From Candidatus Heimdallarchaeota archaeon LC_3 (lineage in GTDB: Archaea; Asgardarchaeota; Heimdallarchaeia; Hodarchaeales; LC-3): a stretch of 64,000 nucleotides of DNA. Made by a program: the position numbers and the translations under genes. Of the stretch, positions 54,946 through 62,833 are shown piece by piece. Numbering within the stretch: position 1 is the first letter of the stretch; each line of letters begins with the position of its first letter. The stretch spans positions 1-64,000 of the forward strand of contig MDVS01000010.1 in assembly GCA_001940645.1 (NCBI GenBank), written 5' to 3'. The notes under the pieces were generated by a model, which saw nothing but the letters and a program-made list of their open reading frames with translations, had not been told where the DNA came from and did not search any database.

Positions 54946-55905
54946 ATGAGTATAAGCGAAACAAGAAGTGATTCATTATTATCAAATGATGTCATTATAG
55001 TCAATAATCTAACGAAAATTTATGGAAGAGAAATTCCATTAGGTTTTAAAACTATTGGTAGAAGAGTAATCGGTGTAGATAACACAAGTTTCACGATTAA
55101 AAAAGGAGAAATATTCGGATTTCTTGGACCCAATGGTGCAGGTAAGACAACAACAATACGCTCGATATTAGGATATTTGAAAATCCAACATGGAGAAATA
55201 ACTGTACTTGGATTAGATTATAAACATGATTATTTGGAAATAAGAAAAAATATAGGCTATGTACCAGGAGAGATGGCTCTTTACGGAAATTTTACTGGTA
55301 ATGAAATCATCGATTATTACAATAATTTTCGACCAATTGATGTAGAATTCTTAGATGAGTTAAAATCTTATTTTAAAGTAGATTTAACACTCAAAATTAA
55401 AGCTTTATCAACTGGAAACAGAAAACAAGTAGGGTTATTATTAGCCTTAGCGAGCAAACCTAGTCTTCTAATATTAGATGAACCTACTACTGGTTTAGAT
55501 CCGTTAATGACTGCAGAATTTCATAAAGTTATTAAGAATCTTAAAAAGCAAGGAATTACCATCTTCTTAAGCTCACATGATCTTTCTGAGGTTCAAGCAG
55601 TATGTGATCGAGTAGGGATTATTAAAGAGGGTAAAATGATCTTGGTTGAGAATGTTGAGGAACTTAAAAGTAAATTCATGCAACATGTAAAAATTACATT
55701 TAAAAACGGTAACCTTCCAAGTATTGATGATTTAGGATCATTACCATCAGTAATTTCTACTAAAAAAATAAATGAAGAGACATTTATCTTGCAAGTTAAA
55801 GAAGATGTAAATGATTTACTCAAATTAATTACTAATTATAGTATACATAGAATATCAATTGAAGATGCCACATTGGAGGAAATATTCCTTCAATATTACC
55901 AATAG
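54946..55905 (+). CDS. ABC-2 exporter ATP-binding subunit
   Basis: I start at ATG 54946 because GGTGA precedes it by seven bases; a TTG at 54934 lies upstream. The 319-residue product is a full ATPase: Walker A GPNGAGKTTTIR, Q-loop LDYKHDYLEIRKNIGYVPGE, signature LSTGNRKQVGLLLALAS, Walker B LLILDEPTTGLDPL, and the H-loop SSHDLSEVQ. The C-terminal 90 residues are the DUF4162-like domain common in drug- and lipid-type exporters. The permease follows 14 bases later. The pair would export an unknown hydrophobic substrate. Confidence 0.93.
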   Translation: MSISETRSDSLLSNDVIIVNNLTKIYGREIPLGFKTIGRRVIGVDNTSFTIKKGEIFGFLGPNGAGKTTTIRSILGYLKIQHGEITVLGLDYKHDYLEIRKNIGYVPGEMALYGNFTGNEIIDYYNNFRPIDVEFLDELKSYFKVDLTLKIKALSTGNRKQVGLLLALASKPSLLILDEPTTGLDPLMTAEFHKVIKNLKKQGITIFLSSHDLSEVQAVCDRVGIIKEGKMILVENVEELKSKFMQHVKITFKNGNLPSIDDLGSLPSVISTKKINEETFILQVKEDVNDLLKLITNYSIHRISIEDATLEEIFLQYYQ

Positions 55906-55919
55906 GAGGAAAAAATAAC

Positions 55920-56777
55920 ATGACAGTTACACAACAAGAAAAATTTGAAGAAAAAAGTTCATATGAAGTATCATATTTTAATTTGACCATTTATACAAAA
56001 TTTTTACGAAAAGGATGGTTATTAGTCGTTATACCTGGATTTGCAATTGCAGCACTTGGACTTATGATGGCAGGTGTTTGGCCGGAGTTTAAAGATGTAA
56101 TAAACGATCCTGCTTTTGTTGAACTTTTAAAATCTCCTTTTTACCAAGCATTAATTGGAGGGGAATTAGATCCTTCGACTTTCGAAGGGTTCTGGGCAAT
56201 GGAAATATTAACCATTCTTGATTTTATTATGCTTTTTATTGTAATTTTTTTCCCAGCTCGAATTATCACAAATGAAGTTGATAAAAACACACTTGATATA
56301 GCTCTAAGTTATCCTGTTCCACGTTGGCAATTTGTACTACAAAAGTTTTTAGTTTATTTAACACAAATGGCCATGTTTTCATTTCTTATAATTGTTAGTG
56401 CTTTTTTAAGTGCAGCTTTAATTGGAGAAACCTTTAACTATGAAAACCTATTCTTAGCATGTATAGCTATATTTTTACTATTTTTTACTTTAGGTTCTCT
56501 ATCACTACTTGCAGGTGCATTATTTTTAGAATCAGGAAGAGCTTTGCCAGTAGCTGCTGTTTTTATTATAGGTAGTTGGATTTTTGATACAATTGGAGCA
56601 CTATCTGAAAATTACGAAATTCTAAGGAACTTTTCTGTACATTATTACTTAGTTCCATCTGATGTATTAGGATCTGGAGAATTACCATTAGGCGGTTTTT
56701 TCATAGTATTAGCAATTGGCATTATAGCCTTTTTTGGATCATTGATAGTTTTCCAGAAAAAAGAATTATCATATTAA
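55920..56777 (+). CDS. ABC-2 type permease subunit
   Basis: A 285-residue integral membrane protein with six helices after a 25-residue cytoplasmic tail: LVVIPGFAIAALGLMMAG; ILTILDFIMLFIVIFFPARI; the VPRWQFVLQKFLVYL loop; FLIIVSAFLSAALIG; LFLACIAIFLLFFTLGSLSLL; and GFFIVLAIGIIAFFGSLIV. Between helices 2 and 3 it carries the TNEVDKNTLDIALSYPVPR segment that contacts the ATPase. It is 14 bases after the ATPase gene. A terminator-like hairpin follows. Confidence 0.88.
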   Translation: MTVTQQEKFEEKSSYEVSYFNLTIYTKFLRKGWLLVVIPGFAIAALGLMMAGVWPEFKDVINDPAFVELLKSPFYQALIGGELDPSTFEGFWAMEILTILDFIMLFIVIFFPARIITNEVDKNTLDIALSYPVPRWQFVLQKFLVYLTQMAMFSFLIIVSAFLSAALIGETFNYENLFLACIAIFLLFFTLGSLSLLAGALFLESGRALPVAAVFIIGSWIFDTIGALSENYEILRNFSVHYYLVPSDVLGSGELPLGGFFIVLAIGIIAFFGSLIVFQKKELSY

Positions 56778-56792
56778 TTTGAGTCATTTCCG

Positions 56793-56809
56793 AAGATAAA
56801 TTTTATCTT
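56793..56809. terminator. Hairpin between convergent ABC permease and HIT genes
   Basis: AAGATAA-ATT-TTATCTT is a perfect 7-bp stem with a 3-base loop, followed by TTTTGATATTT, 16 bases after the permease stop. It may serve both convergent genes. Confidence 0.5.
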
Positions 56810-56881
56810 TTGATATTTAATATTTCAAAAAGGGGAATTAGTTTATTGATCTCAAATAGCTTTATTCTTTAATACCTATTG

Positions 56882-57301
56882 CTATTTTATAATTTCTTTA
56901 ACAATTTCTTTTCTTTCTTCAATACTCAATAATTTTCCATATTCTTGTCCAAATTTAAATCCGAAACCGTCCTTAGGAATTCTAGGTATAATGTGAAGAT
57001 GAGCATGAAAGACATCTTGTCCAGCATCTGCACCATTAGCTAGAAGAAGATTAAATGCAGTTACGTTTGATAATCTTTTTTTAATTTTTTTTAAAATATT
57101 TCTTCCTACTAAAAACAAACTTAAATATACTTTTTCATCTAATTCTTCTATTCTCTCTACATGGATCTTGGGAACAATAAGTGTATGTCCTCTGTTAACT
57201 GGTTGAATATCAAGAAAAGCTATTACTTCATCATCTTCGTAAAGAATTGCAGCATCAGCATTTTGATCAATTATTTGACAAAAAATACATTGATTCGTCA
57301 T
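56882..57301 (-). CDS. HIT family nucleotide hydrolase
   Basis: A 139-residue histidine-triad protein. The triad is His99, His101 and His103 in FHAHLHIIPR. The N-terminal CIFCQI has a Cys-x-x-Cys zinc site, as in the Hint branch. ILYEDDEVIAFLDIQPVNRGHTLIVPKIH is the substrate-strand region. It would hydrolyse adenosine phosphoramidate or dinucleotides such as AppppA. It is 47 bases downstream of the NTF2-like gene on the same strand. Confidence 0.93.
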   Translation of the reverse strand: MTNQCIFCQIIDQNADAAILYEDDEVIAFLDIQPVNRGHTLIVPKIHVERIEELDEKVYLSLFLVGRNILKKIKKRLSNVTAFNLLLANGADAGQDVFHAHLHIIPRIPKDGFGFKFGQEYGKLLSIEERKEIVKEIIK

Positions 57302-57348
57302 CTAAACACCAAAATTAGTTAACATTCATATTATAGAAGAGATTTCAA

Positions 57349-57795
57349 TTAATTCTTATTAATCATTTTATGAATTTCCCAAAAAGGAGGTACTAAATCT
57401 AATTCAGTTAGAATATCGTAAAGGCAAAAAGCACCCCAACGATCAATTATCTTTCCATCGTCATTAAATGTGAGAATGGTTGCACCATCAAACTTAATAA
57501 TTTTGTTAGATGGTTCAAAACCCCATGCATTTCCCTTTTGTGTTCCACTTGCTTCATATTTGATCCATGATTTATTTCCATCGATGGTTAGATCCATGAT
57601 CTTGTAATTCAAATAGGGAAAAATGGATCGAAAGAACTTAACTTCATGAATAATCTGTTCTGGACCGGATTTATCAATTTGTACCCATTCTGGTTTATAG
57701 CTAGGATCAATAAATGTATGAGCAATGTCTAAATTTCCTTTACTCCATAATTCCGAAAACCAATGGTTAGTTACTTCTTCAATGTTTTTGACCAT
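57349..57795 (-). CDS. SnoaL/NTF2-like domain protein
   Basis: I start at ATG 57795 (MVKNIEEVTNHWF); the upstream in-frame ATG at 57825 lies inside the promoter. The 148-residue product shows the SnoaL-like pattern: HWFSELWSKGNLDIAHTFIDPSYK, PEQIIHEVKFFRSIFPYLNYKI, WIKYEASGTQKGNAWG, IIKFDGATILTFNDDGKI, and a terminal WGAFCLYDILTEL. The cone-shaped fold often isomerises or binds small hydrophobic molecules. A TATA-like CTATAAAAAT sits about 35 bases upstream. A broken copy of its 5' end is at 59937. Confidence 0.8.
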   Translation of the reverse strand: MVKNIEEVTNHWFSELWSKGNLDIAHTFIDPSYKPEWVQIDKSGPEQIIHEVKFFRSIFPYLNYKIMDLTIDGNKSWIKYEASGTQKGNAWGFEPSNKIIKFDGATILTFNDDGKIIDRWGAFCLYDILTELDLVPPFWEIHKMINKN

Positions 57796-58027
57796 AATAA
57801 TTCCAATAAAAGAAACTTGTAACAAGGATTTTTATAGTTTGGATGACTAATATTTATTTATGATTTTCTCGGACATGAATAAATCAATTTTGTTCTTATG
57901 AATCAACAATTCATTTGAAATTTGTGCTCTTTATTTATTGTAATTCTATTCACTATTTTTAATTAATTTGAAAAAAAGGATTGTATTTTTTTTCAAGAGT
58001 TTCGATATTACCGGATCTTCTCTTAAT

Positions 58028-58684
58028 TTATCTTAAAGTAGATTTAATTTGTTCTTTCATGTTATCATAGATTGTATAATCATTGGTTAATCTGGATCCC
58101 AACCATGCACCTTGTATTAAGGACCAAATAAATCTACCTTTATTGACTGCTGTTTCAGTAAAATTAAATTCTCCTATTTCACGTCCTTCTGTAAGAATTT
58201 CAGCCAACCAATTAATCATAAAATTATAGCCTTCATTGAGAACTTCTTTCACGTTAGTAGGAAGAACATTGATCTCTACGTTTAAGGAAGTCCAAGGACA
58301 AATTCCTTTAACATTTACATATTTAAAAACATCAATAAAGTTTTCTAACTTCTCCCATGGATTTAACTGCATAGAATCTTCTTTTTCTTTAGCTTCTAAG
58401 ATTTGGTTACGTCGAAATTTTATAATTTGGATTACTAAATCTGATTTTGTCTTAAAATAGTGAAAAATCGTAGCTTTATTGATTGATTTGTATTTTCCTT
58501 TATTTTGACGATCAGGTATCAAGACTAATTCAGCAACTTTTTCAAAACTCAAGTCACTATAACTTTTATGACTAATCATTTTAGTTGCTGTTTTTATAAT
58601 CTTCTCTCTAGTTGATGTTTTAGAGAGGTTTTTTTCATTATTCAACTTTTTAGAATCGTCTAATAATGTTGTTGATGAATTCAT
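58028..58684 (-). CDS. TetR family transcriptional regulator
   Basis: A 218-residue protein. After a 20-residue polar tail, residues about 25-75 form the TetR helix-turn-helix: STREKIIKTATKMISHKSYSDLSFEKVAELVLIPDRQNKGKYKSINKATIFHYFKTKSDLV, with an unusual insertion (DRQNKGKYKSIN) between the helices. The ligand domain is helical, about 140 residues. It shares a 17-base operator with the promoter of the next gene, an alpha/beta-hydrolase, and with its own. It is likely a repressor of both. Effector unknown. Confidence 0.88.
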   Translation of the reverse strand: MNSSTTLLDDSKKLNNEKNLSKTSTREKIIKTATKMISHKSYSDLSFEKVAELVLIPDRQNKGKYKSINKATIFHYFKTKSDLVIQIIKFRRNQILEAKEKEDSMQLNPWEKLENFIDVFKYVNVKGICPWTSLNVEINVLPTNVKEVLNEGYNFMINWLAEILTEGREIGEFNFTETAVNKGRFIWSLIQGAWLGSRLTNDYTIYDNMKEQIKSTLR

Positions 58685-58720
58685 ACCTATATCATCTAAT
58701 CATTCTATTATTATTATTAT

Positions 58721-58744
58721 TTAAAAACTTATCTATCAGTTGGT
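58721..58744 (-). promoter_or_regulatory. TetR-type half-operator at the tetR promoter
   Basis: On the minus strand ACCAACTGATAGATAAG (58744-58728) is followed by a TATA-like TTTTTAAAT (58728-58720). The 17-mer differs at only two positions from ACCAACCGATAGGTAAG at the hydrolase promoter. Here the site lies just upstream of TATA, so the TetR product likely autoregulates. Confidence 0.6.
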
Positions 58745-58911
58745 ATAATTTCAAAAAAAATTTATTTCTTGTTTTTTGTAAGTCATGGCAAATAATATCA
58801 ATATTTTCTAAATAATGATCAAATAATATCTGATACATTTAAATATGATAATTAATGTAATTTTCTTGAATTTTTTTACTAAATATTATAAAAAAAAACA
58901 TCAATGAAAAA

Positions 58912-58963
58912 CTTTATAAACCAACCGATAGGTAAGCAAGTTATACTTACCAAGTGGTTGGTT
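58912..58963 (+). promoter_or_regulatory. TetR-type operator and TATA box of hydrolase gene
   Basis: The TATA-like CTTTATAAA is at 58912-58920. Arms AACCAACCGATAGGTAAG (58919-58936) and CTTACCAAGTGGTTGGTT (58946-58963) match as an inverted repeat at 14 of 18 positions, with a 9-base spacer. This covers the expected start of transcription at about 58945, 38 bases before the ATG. It is a classic repressor site for a TetR-type dimer of dimers. Confidence 0.7.
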
Positions 58964-58982
58964 AGTTAATAAAGTGGTAAAA

Positions 58983-59885
58983 ATGGCAACAAAAACTGAA
59001 TTAAATAATATTAATGGGATTAGATTAATAAAAGAAAACTCAATTAATGAGAATGATGTGGAACATTCCTCAAAAATTGGTGCTGGATTTATTTTCAGAG
59101 GTCTTAATATGGTATCATCAAAATTAACAACCAAAATGCTATTTAACATGTTTTTCTCACCAAATCGTTTAGATATTGAAGATCGACATATTTCATATTA
59201 CAGTAAAGCTTTTGCATTCAAGATTATATTTGAAGAAAAGCAAATTGCAATATATGAATTTGGGAAAAAAGAGAACAATAAAAGTATCTTGGTTGTTAAT
59301 GATTGGTCTTCAATCCCATATCATATGCGTTCTATAATTGATGCATTAGTATATAACGGCTATCACGTTATTTCTTTTGACTTACCTGGACATGGATTCT
59401 CTGAAGGAAATCAAACAAATTTATTTGAAGTATCACGATTAATCGAAAAAATTTCACAGAGATTTAGATTTGATACGATATTAGGTTACTCATTTGGAGG
59501 ATTGGCTTCCCTTATACATTGTAATAACAGTAACTATGCAAAAAACCTCATTTTGATATCAAGTCCAATGAGTATAAATTACTCAATTGAAGAGTTTTCA
59601 AATAAAATGAATTTATCGGACTCAATGAAAAATAATTTAATAAGTAAAATTGAAAAAGAGCTTGATTTTAAAGTAAAAGATTATGACATGACTGATAAAC
59701 TATATAATTCTTCAAAATTTCTATTAATTCATGATAAGAATGAGAACTGGGTAAAATTAACATTAAATAACAATTTTGTAAATAAGAATGAAAATTCAGA
59801 ATTATATTTTATTGAAAATCAAGTCCGTAGTAATATTTTAAAGAGCAATAAAGTCAAAAGAAAAATTCTTTCATTTTTAAATTGA
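58983..59885 (+). CDS. Alpha/beta-hydrolase fold protein under TetR control
   Basis: I use ATG 58983; a GTG nine bases upstream is possible. The 300-residue product has the fold: LVVNDWSSIPYHMRSII, FDLPGHGFSEGNQTN (oxyanion strand), and the nucleophile elbow GYSFGG with Ser170, then FLLIHDKNENWV with the expected acid Asp. The last helix reads FIENQVRSNILKSNKVKRK, where a catalytic His would normally stand as GHSNIL. Here the position is Arg, so hydrolysis is uncertain. It may be a pseudo-enzyme or use another base. Its promoter holds the TetR operator, so it is probably induced by the TetR ligand. Confidence 0.8.
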   Translation: MATKTELNNINGIRLIKENSINENDVEHSSKIGAGFIFRGLNMVSSKLTTKMLFNMFFSPNRLDIEDRHISYYSKAFAFKIIFEEKQIAIYEFGKKENNKSILVVNDWSSIPYHMRSIIDALVYNGYHVISFDLPGHGFSEGNQTNLFEVSRLIEKISQRFRFDTILGYSFGGLASLIHCNNSNYAKNLILISSPMSINYSIEEFSNKMNLSDSMKNNLISKIEKELDFKVKDYDMTDKLYNSSKFLLIHDKNENWVKLTLNNNFVNKNENSELYFIENQVRSNILKSNKVKRKILSFLN

Positions 59886-59936
59886 TCATAATTTATACAT
59901 TAACAAATTTATCCAAATAATAACCTCTTCTATGAA

Positions 59937-60006
59937 TTTTCAAACTACTTTTATTCCACAATTCGGAAAATCAAAGATTAGTAACTTCTTCAATATTTTT
60001 ATTCAT
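59937..60006 (-). pseudogene. 5' fragment of a duplicated SnoaL/NTF2-like gene
   Basis: On the minus strand from ATG 60006 the frame reads MNKNIEEVTNL, then a TGA where the intact gene at 57795 has His-Trp, then FSELWNKSSLKIH. The bases upstream (ATAATCACCAATAAAAC) also match the intact promoter. Everything beyond about codon 24 is lost. It is a relic of a nearby duplication. Confidence 0.65.
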
Positions 60007-60041
60007 AATAATCACCAATAAAACAAATATTTAATTTTATT

Positions 60042-60478
60042 TTATTCGAAATCTAGCTCTTTTACTTCACCTCCAACAAGATGTAAATGAACATCGATAA
60101 CTTTTTCTGGATCTAATGCGTTCTTTTTTATCTCTTTATCAAATCCTTCATTTAAAGTGTTTAGAATATTGTAGAATTTGTTTGTTTCGTAGATAATTTT
60201 AAAATACTGCTTGAGATTATACACTTTCATTTCCATATTCATATTTATAATGCTTGTTAATGGAAAATAATCATGAGTGCTCTTTTTTCCTTTGTCAATT
60301 TCAATTATTGATTTCTTGAAATTTTTCAATAAATATTTTCAATGAAATGATTATAAAGTAGTTTTTTTCCTTCTGAATCAGCAGCTAGCCTAAATTCTGG
60401 AGATTGAAGCAACCTATTTAAATAAAATTCTTTTATTTCCTCTTCTGATAAGAAATGTTTTAGAACACATAAAACTTC
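60042..60478 (-). pseudogene. Frameshifted hypothetical gene, 5'-truncated
   Basis: Two overlapping frames, joined by a shift near 60327, read as one protein. The upstream part is EVLCVLKHFLSEEEIKEFYLNRLLQS and onward to FIENIY and a TGA (60328-60326). The downstream part starts LKNFKKSIIEIDKG at TTG 60329 and ends LVGGEVKELDFE at 60042. It lacks a start and abuts a truncated GNAT relic on the plus strand, suggesting a deletion junction near 60475. The 95-residue downstream part could still be a real small protein. Family not recognised. Confidence 0.45.
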
Positions 60479-60615
60479 ACAACGGTAAGAGAGTTACGCT
60501 CGAAGTAATTTCGGATAATACTCCAGCATATAATTTGTACTTAAAAATGGGATTCAAACATTTTGATAGCCATTCTAAATTAAAACTTGAAGTTTTAATC
60601 ATAACATGGGATTAA
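60472..60615 (+). pseudogene. Relic of a GNAT acetyltransferase C-terminus
   Basis: The plus-strand frame from about 60472 to TAA 60613-60615 reads KLHNGKRVTLEVISDNTPAY, then NLYLKMGFKHFDSH. This is the acetyl-CoA-binding motif B region of a GNAT N-acetyltransferase: L-E-V with N-x-x-A-x-x-L-Y-x-K-x-G-F. No N-terminal half is present, since the frame breaks into unrelated sequence upstream. A clear truncated gene. Confidence 0.6.
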
Positions 60616-60772
60616 TATTAGAGATCTAATAATAATAAATGACTGGGTTATTATTTTTTATAGACTTAACTTTCTAAGATTTAACAATATATTTTGAATT
60701 ATCAAAATAAGAAAAAACTCAGATTTATAAGCTAATATTCTAAGAAAACCTTTGAAAAAGGAAGAAAAAATT

Positions 60773-62698
60773 ATGGATGCTAATCTTTTTGATATTGATG
60801 GATCTATTCGTTTGCAAGACGATTTTCATATGTATGTAAATAAAAAGTGGTTAGATACTAATCCTATTCCAGAAGATCAGTCATCTTGGGGTCTTCCACA
60901 TATTCTTCATAAGGAAAATTTAAAGAAAATTAAAAAAATTTTAGAGGAAGATCATTCAGAGATAGAATTCAAGAAGTTAGCTGGTTTTTATAAATCAGGT
61001 GTTAATGCTGATCGTTTAGAAAAAGAGGACTCAAAACCATTAACTCCATATTTATCATTGATAGAAAAGCTAAAATCTGTTGAAGAAATACCTGAATTAT
61101 TAGTAGATTTCGAAAAAAAAGGATTATTTTCATTTTTTACAATTTATTCAATACCAGATGCTGATAATACTTCTGAAGAAATACCATATTTACTTAGCTC
61201 AGCGCTAGGCTTACCAGATCGAGATTATTATTTAAAAGAAGAAAAAAAAGACATTAAAACTAAATATCAAAAATATATTGAAAATATTCTAAAATTAATT
61301 GGGACAAACGAAAAAACATCAACGTTACAGGCAGAAAAATCCTTAATAATAGAAACAAAATTAGCAGAAGTAACTTACACAAATGTAGAAAAAAGAAATC
61401 CAGATAAATACTTTAATAAGACTAATCTTGAGGATTTATCAACAAAAGTCCAAGAATTTCCATGGAATAAATTTTTCAATCTACTCCTTGGTGTAAATGT
61501 TTCAATTCTCAGCATTGATAACTTAAAATTTTATCAAACTATGGTTAAACTGTTATTTGAAGAATGTAGTTTAGAAGATTGGAAATTTTTTCTTAAATTT
61601 AAAATTACAAACAGTGCAGCTCCTTTTCTTAGTGATAGATTCTATAATACATATTTTGATTTTTATGGAAAAATTTTAACCGGCCAAAAGACTCCAAAAC
61701 CCCGTTTTGAACGAGTAATTAATACGATGGATGGTACAGTTGGTGAACTTTTAGGAAAAACATATGTAGAAAGGTATTTCCCACTATCCTCAAAAGAAAA
61801 AGTCCTTGATTTAGTTAAAAATTTAGAAGAAGCCCTTAAAGAAAGGTTATTAAATTTAGAATGGATGTCTGAAGAGACGAAAGAGAAAGCTCTAACGAAA
61901 CATGCATCTTTTCGAGCAAAAATTGGATATCCAGATGTTTGGAATGATTTCAAAATCCTAGAAACTAGCTCTAGTCTATCCTATCTCGAAAATACTATTA
62001 AAGCACGTATGTTTAAATTTAACATTGATTTCAAAGATTTGTATAAAGAACCTGATCGAAATAGATGGGAGATGTCAGCTTATACAATAAACGCGTATTT
62101 TCACCCTTTTAAAAACGAAATAGTTTTTCCAGCAGGAATATTACAATATCCATTTTTTGACCCAAATGGGCACGATGCTATTAATTATGGAGGTATTGGT
62201 TCAGTTATAGGACATGAGATTACCCATGGCTATGATGATCAAGGTAGTAAGTTTGATCACAACGGAGAACTCAAAAATTGGTGGAAAGAAGAGGATCTAC
62301 TTGCTTTTAAAAAGAAATCAGAATATTTTGTTAAGGAATATTCAGGATTTGAAGTCAATGGACTTAACGTTAATGGAGAATTAACTTTAGGTGAGAACAT
62401 CGCTGATGTTGGTGGTGTAAGAATAGCTTATGCAGCATTACAAAAGCAATTTCAAAAAATTGGTCATCCTGAAGATGAAAAAACTTCTCCTGAACAAGAA
62501 TTCTTCCTTTCTTATGCACGTGGTTGGAGACAGCACTCCCGTCCTGAAGCCATGGCCTTAAGAATACAATCAGACCCTCATTCACCACCTGAATGGAGAG
62601 TTAATGGAGCTTTAGCTAATGTGAAGGAATTTCATAAAGCCTTCAATGTTAAAAAAGGCGATTCAATGTACAGAGATAATATTGAAGAGATTTGGTAA
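60773..62698 (+). CDS. M13 family zinc metallopeptidase (neprilysin/PepO type)
   Basis: I use ATG 60773, preceded by an AGGAAG ribosome site; a TTG at 60752 lies upstream. The 641-residue product is a gluzincin. The zinc motif is VIGHEITHGYDD with His481, Glu482 and His485, and the third ligand is Glu541 in TLGENIADVGGVRIAY with Asp545. NAYFHPFKNEIVFPAGILQYPFFD is the substrate-strand region, and the C-terminal RPEAMALRIQSDPHSPPEWRVNG matches the family end. It lacks the signal anchor of the animal enzymes, so it would be cytosolic, as bacterial PepO mostly is. It cleaves oligopeptides. A TATA-like ATTTATAAGC lies about 45 bases upstream. Confidence 0.93.
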   Translation: MDANLFDIDGSIRLQDDFHMYVNKKWLDTNPIPEDQSSWGLPHILHKENLKKIKKILEEDHSEIEFKKLAGFYKSGVNADRLEKEDSKPLTPYLSLIEKLKSVEEIPELLVDFEKKGLFSFFTIYSIPDADNTSEEIPYLLSSALGLPDRDYYLKEEKKDIKTKYQKYIENILKLIGTNEKTSTLQAEKSLIIETKLAEVTYTNVEKRNPDKYFNKTNLEDLSTKVQEFPWNKFFNLLLGVNVSILSIDNLKFYQTMVKLLFEECSLEDWKFFLKFKITNSAAPFLSDRFYNTYFDFYGKILTGQKTPKPRFERVINTMDGTVGELLGKTYVERYFPLSSKEKVLDLVKNLEEALKERLLNLEWMSEETKEKALTKHASFRAKIGYPDVWNDFKILETSSSLSYLENTIKARMFKFNIDFKDLYKEPDRNRWEMSAYTINAYFHPFKNEIVFPAGILQYPFFDPNGHDAINYGGIGSVIGHEITHGYDDQGSKFDHNGELKNWWKEEDLLAFKKKSEYFVKEYSGFEVNGLNVNGELTLGENIADVGGVRIAYAALQKQFQKIGHPEDEKTSPEQEFFLSYARGWRQHSRPEAMALRIQSDPHSPPEWRVNGALANVKEFHKAFNVKKGDSMYRDNIEEIW

Positions 62699-62833
62699 AA
62701 TTTAATAATAAAATTTATCCATTTTTTTTATAAATTTTAATTAATCTCAGATTAGTTTTATAATAAATCAGTTCCAGTTTATTTCAAATTCTATTTTTAT
62801 CAAACAAAAATGTTTCAACGAAAAATGGATCAA

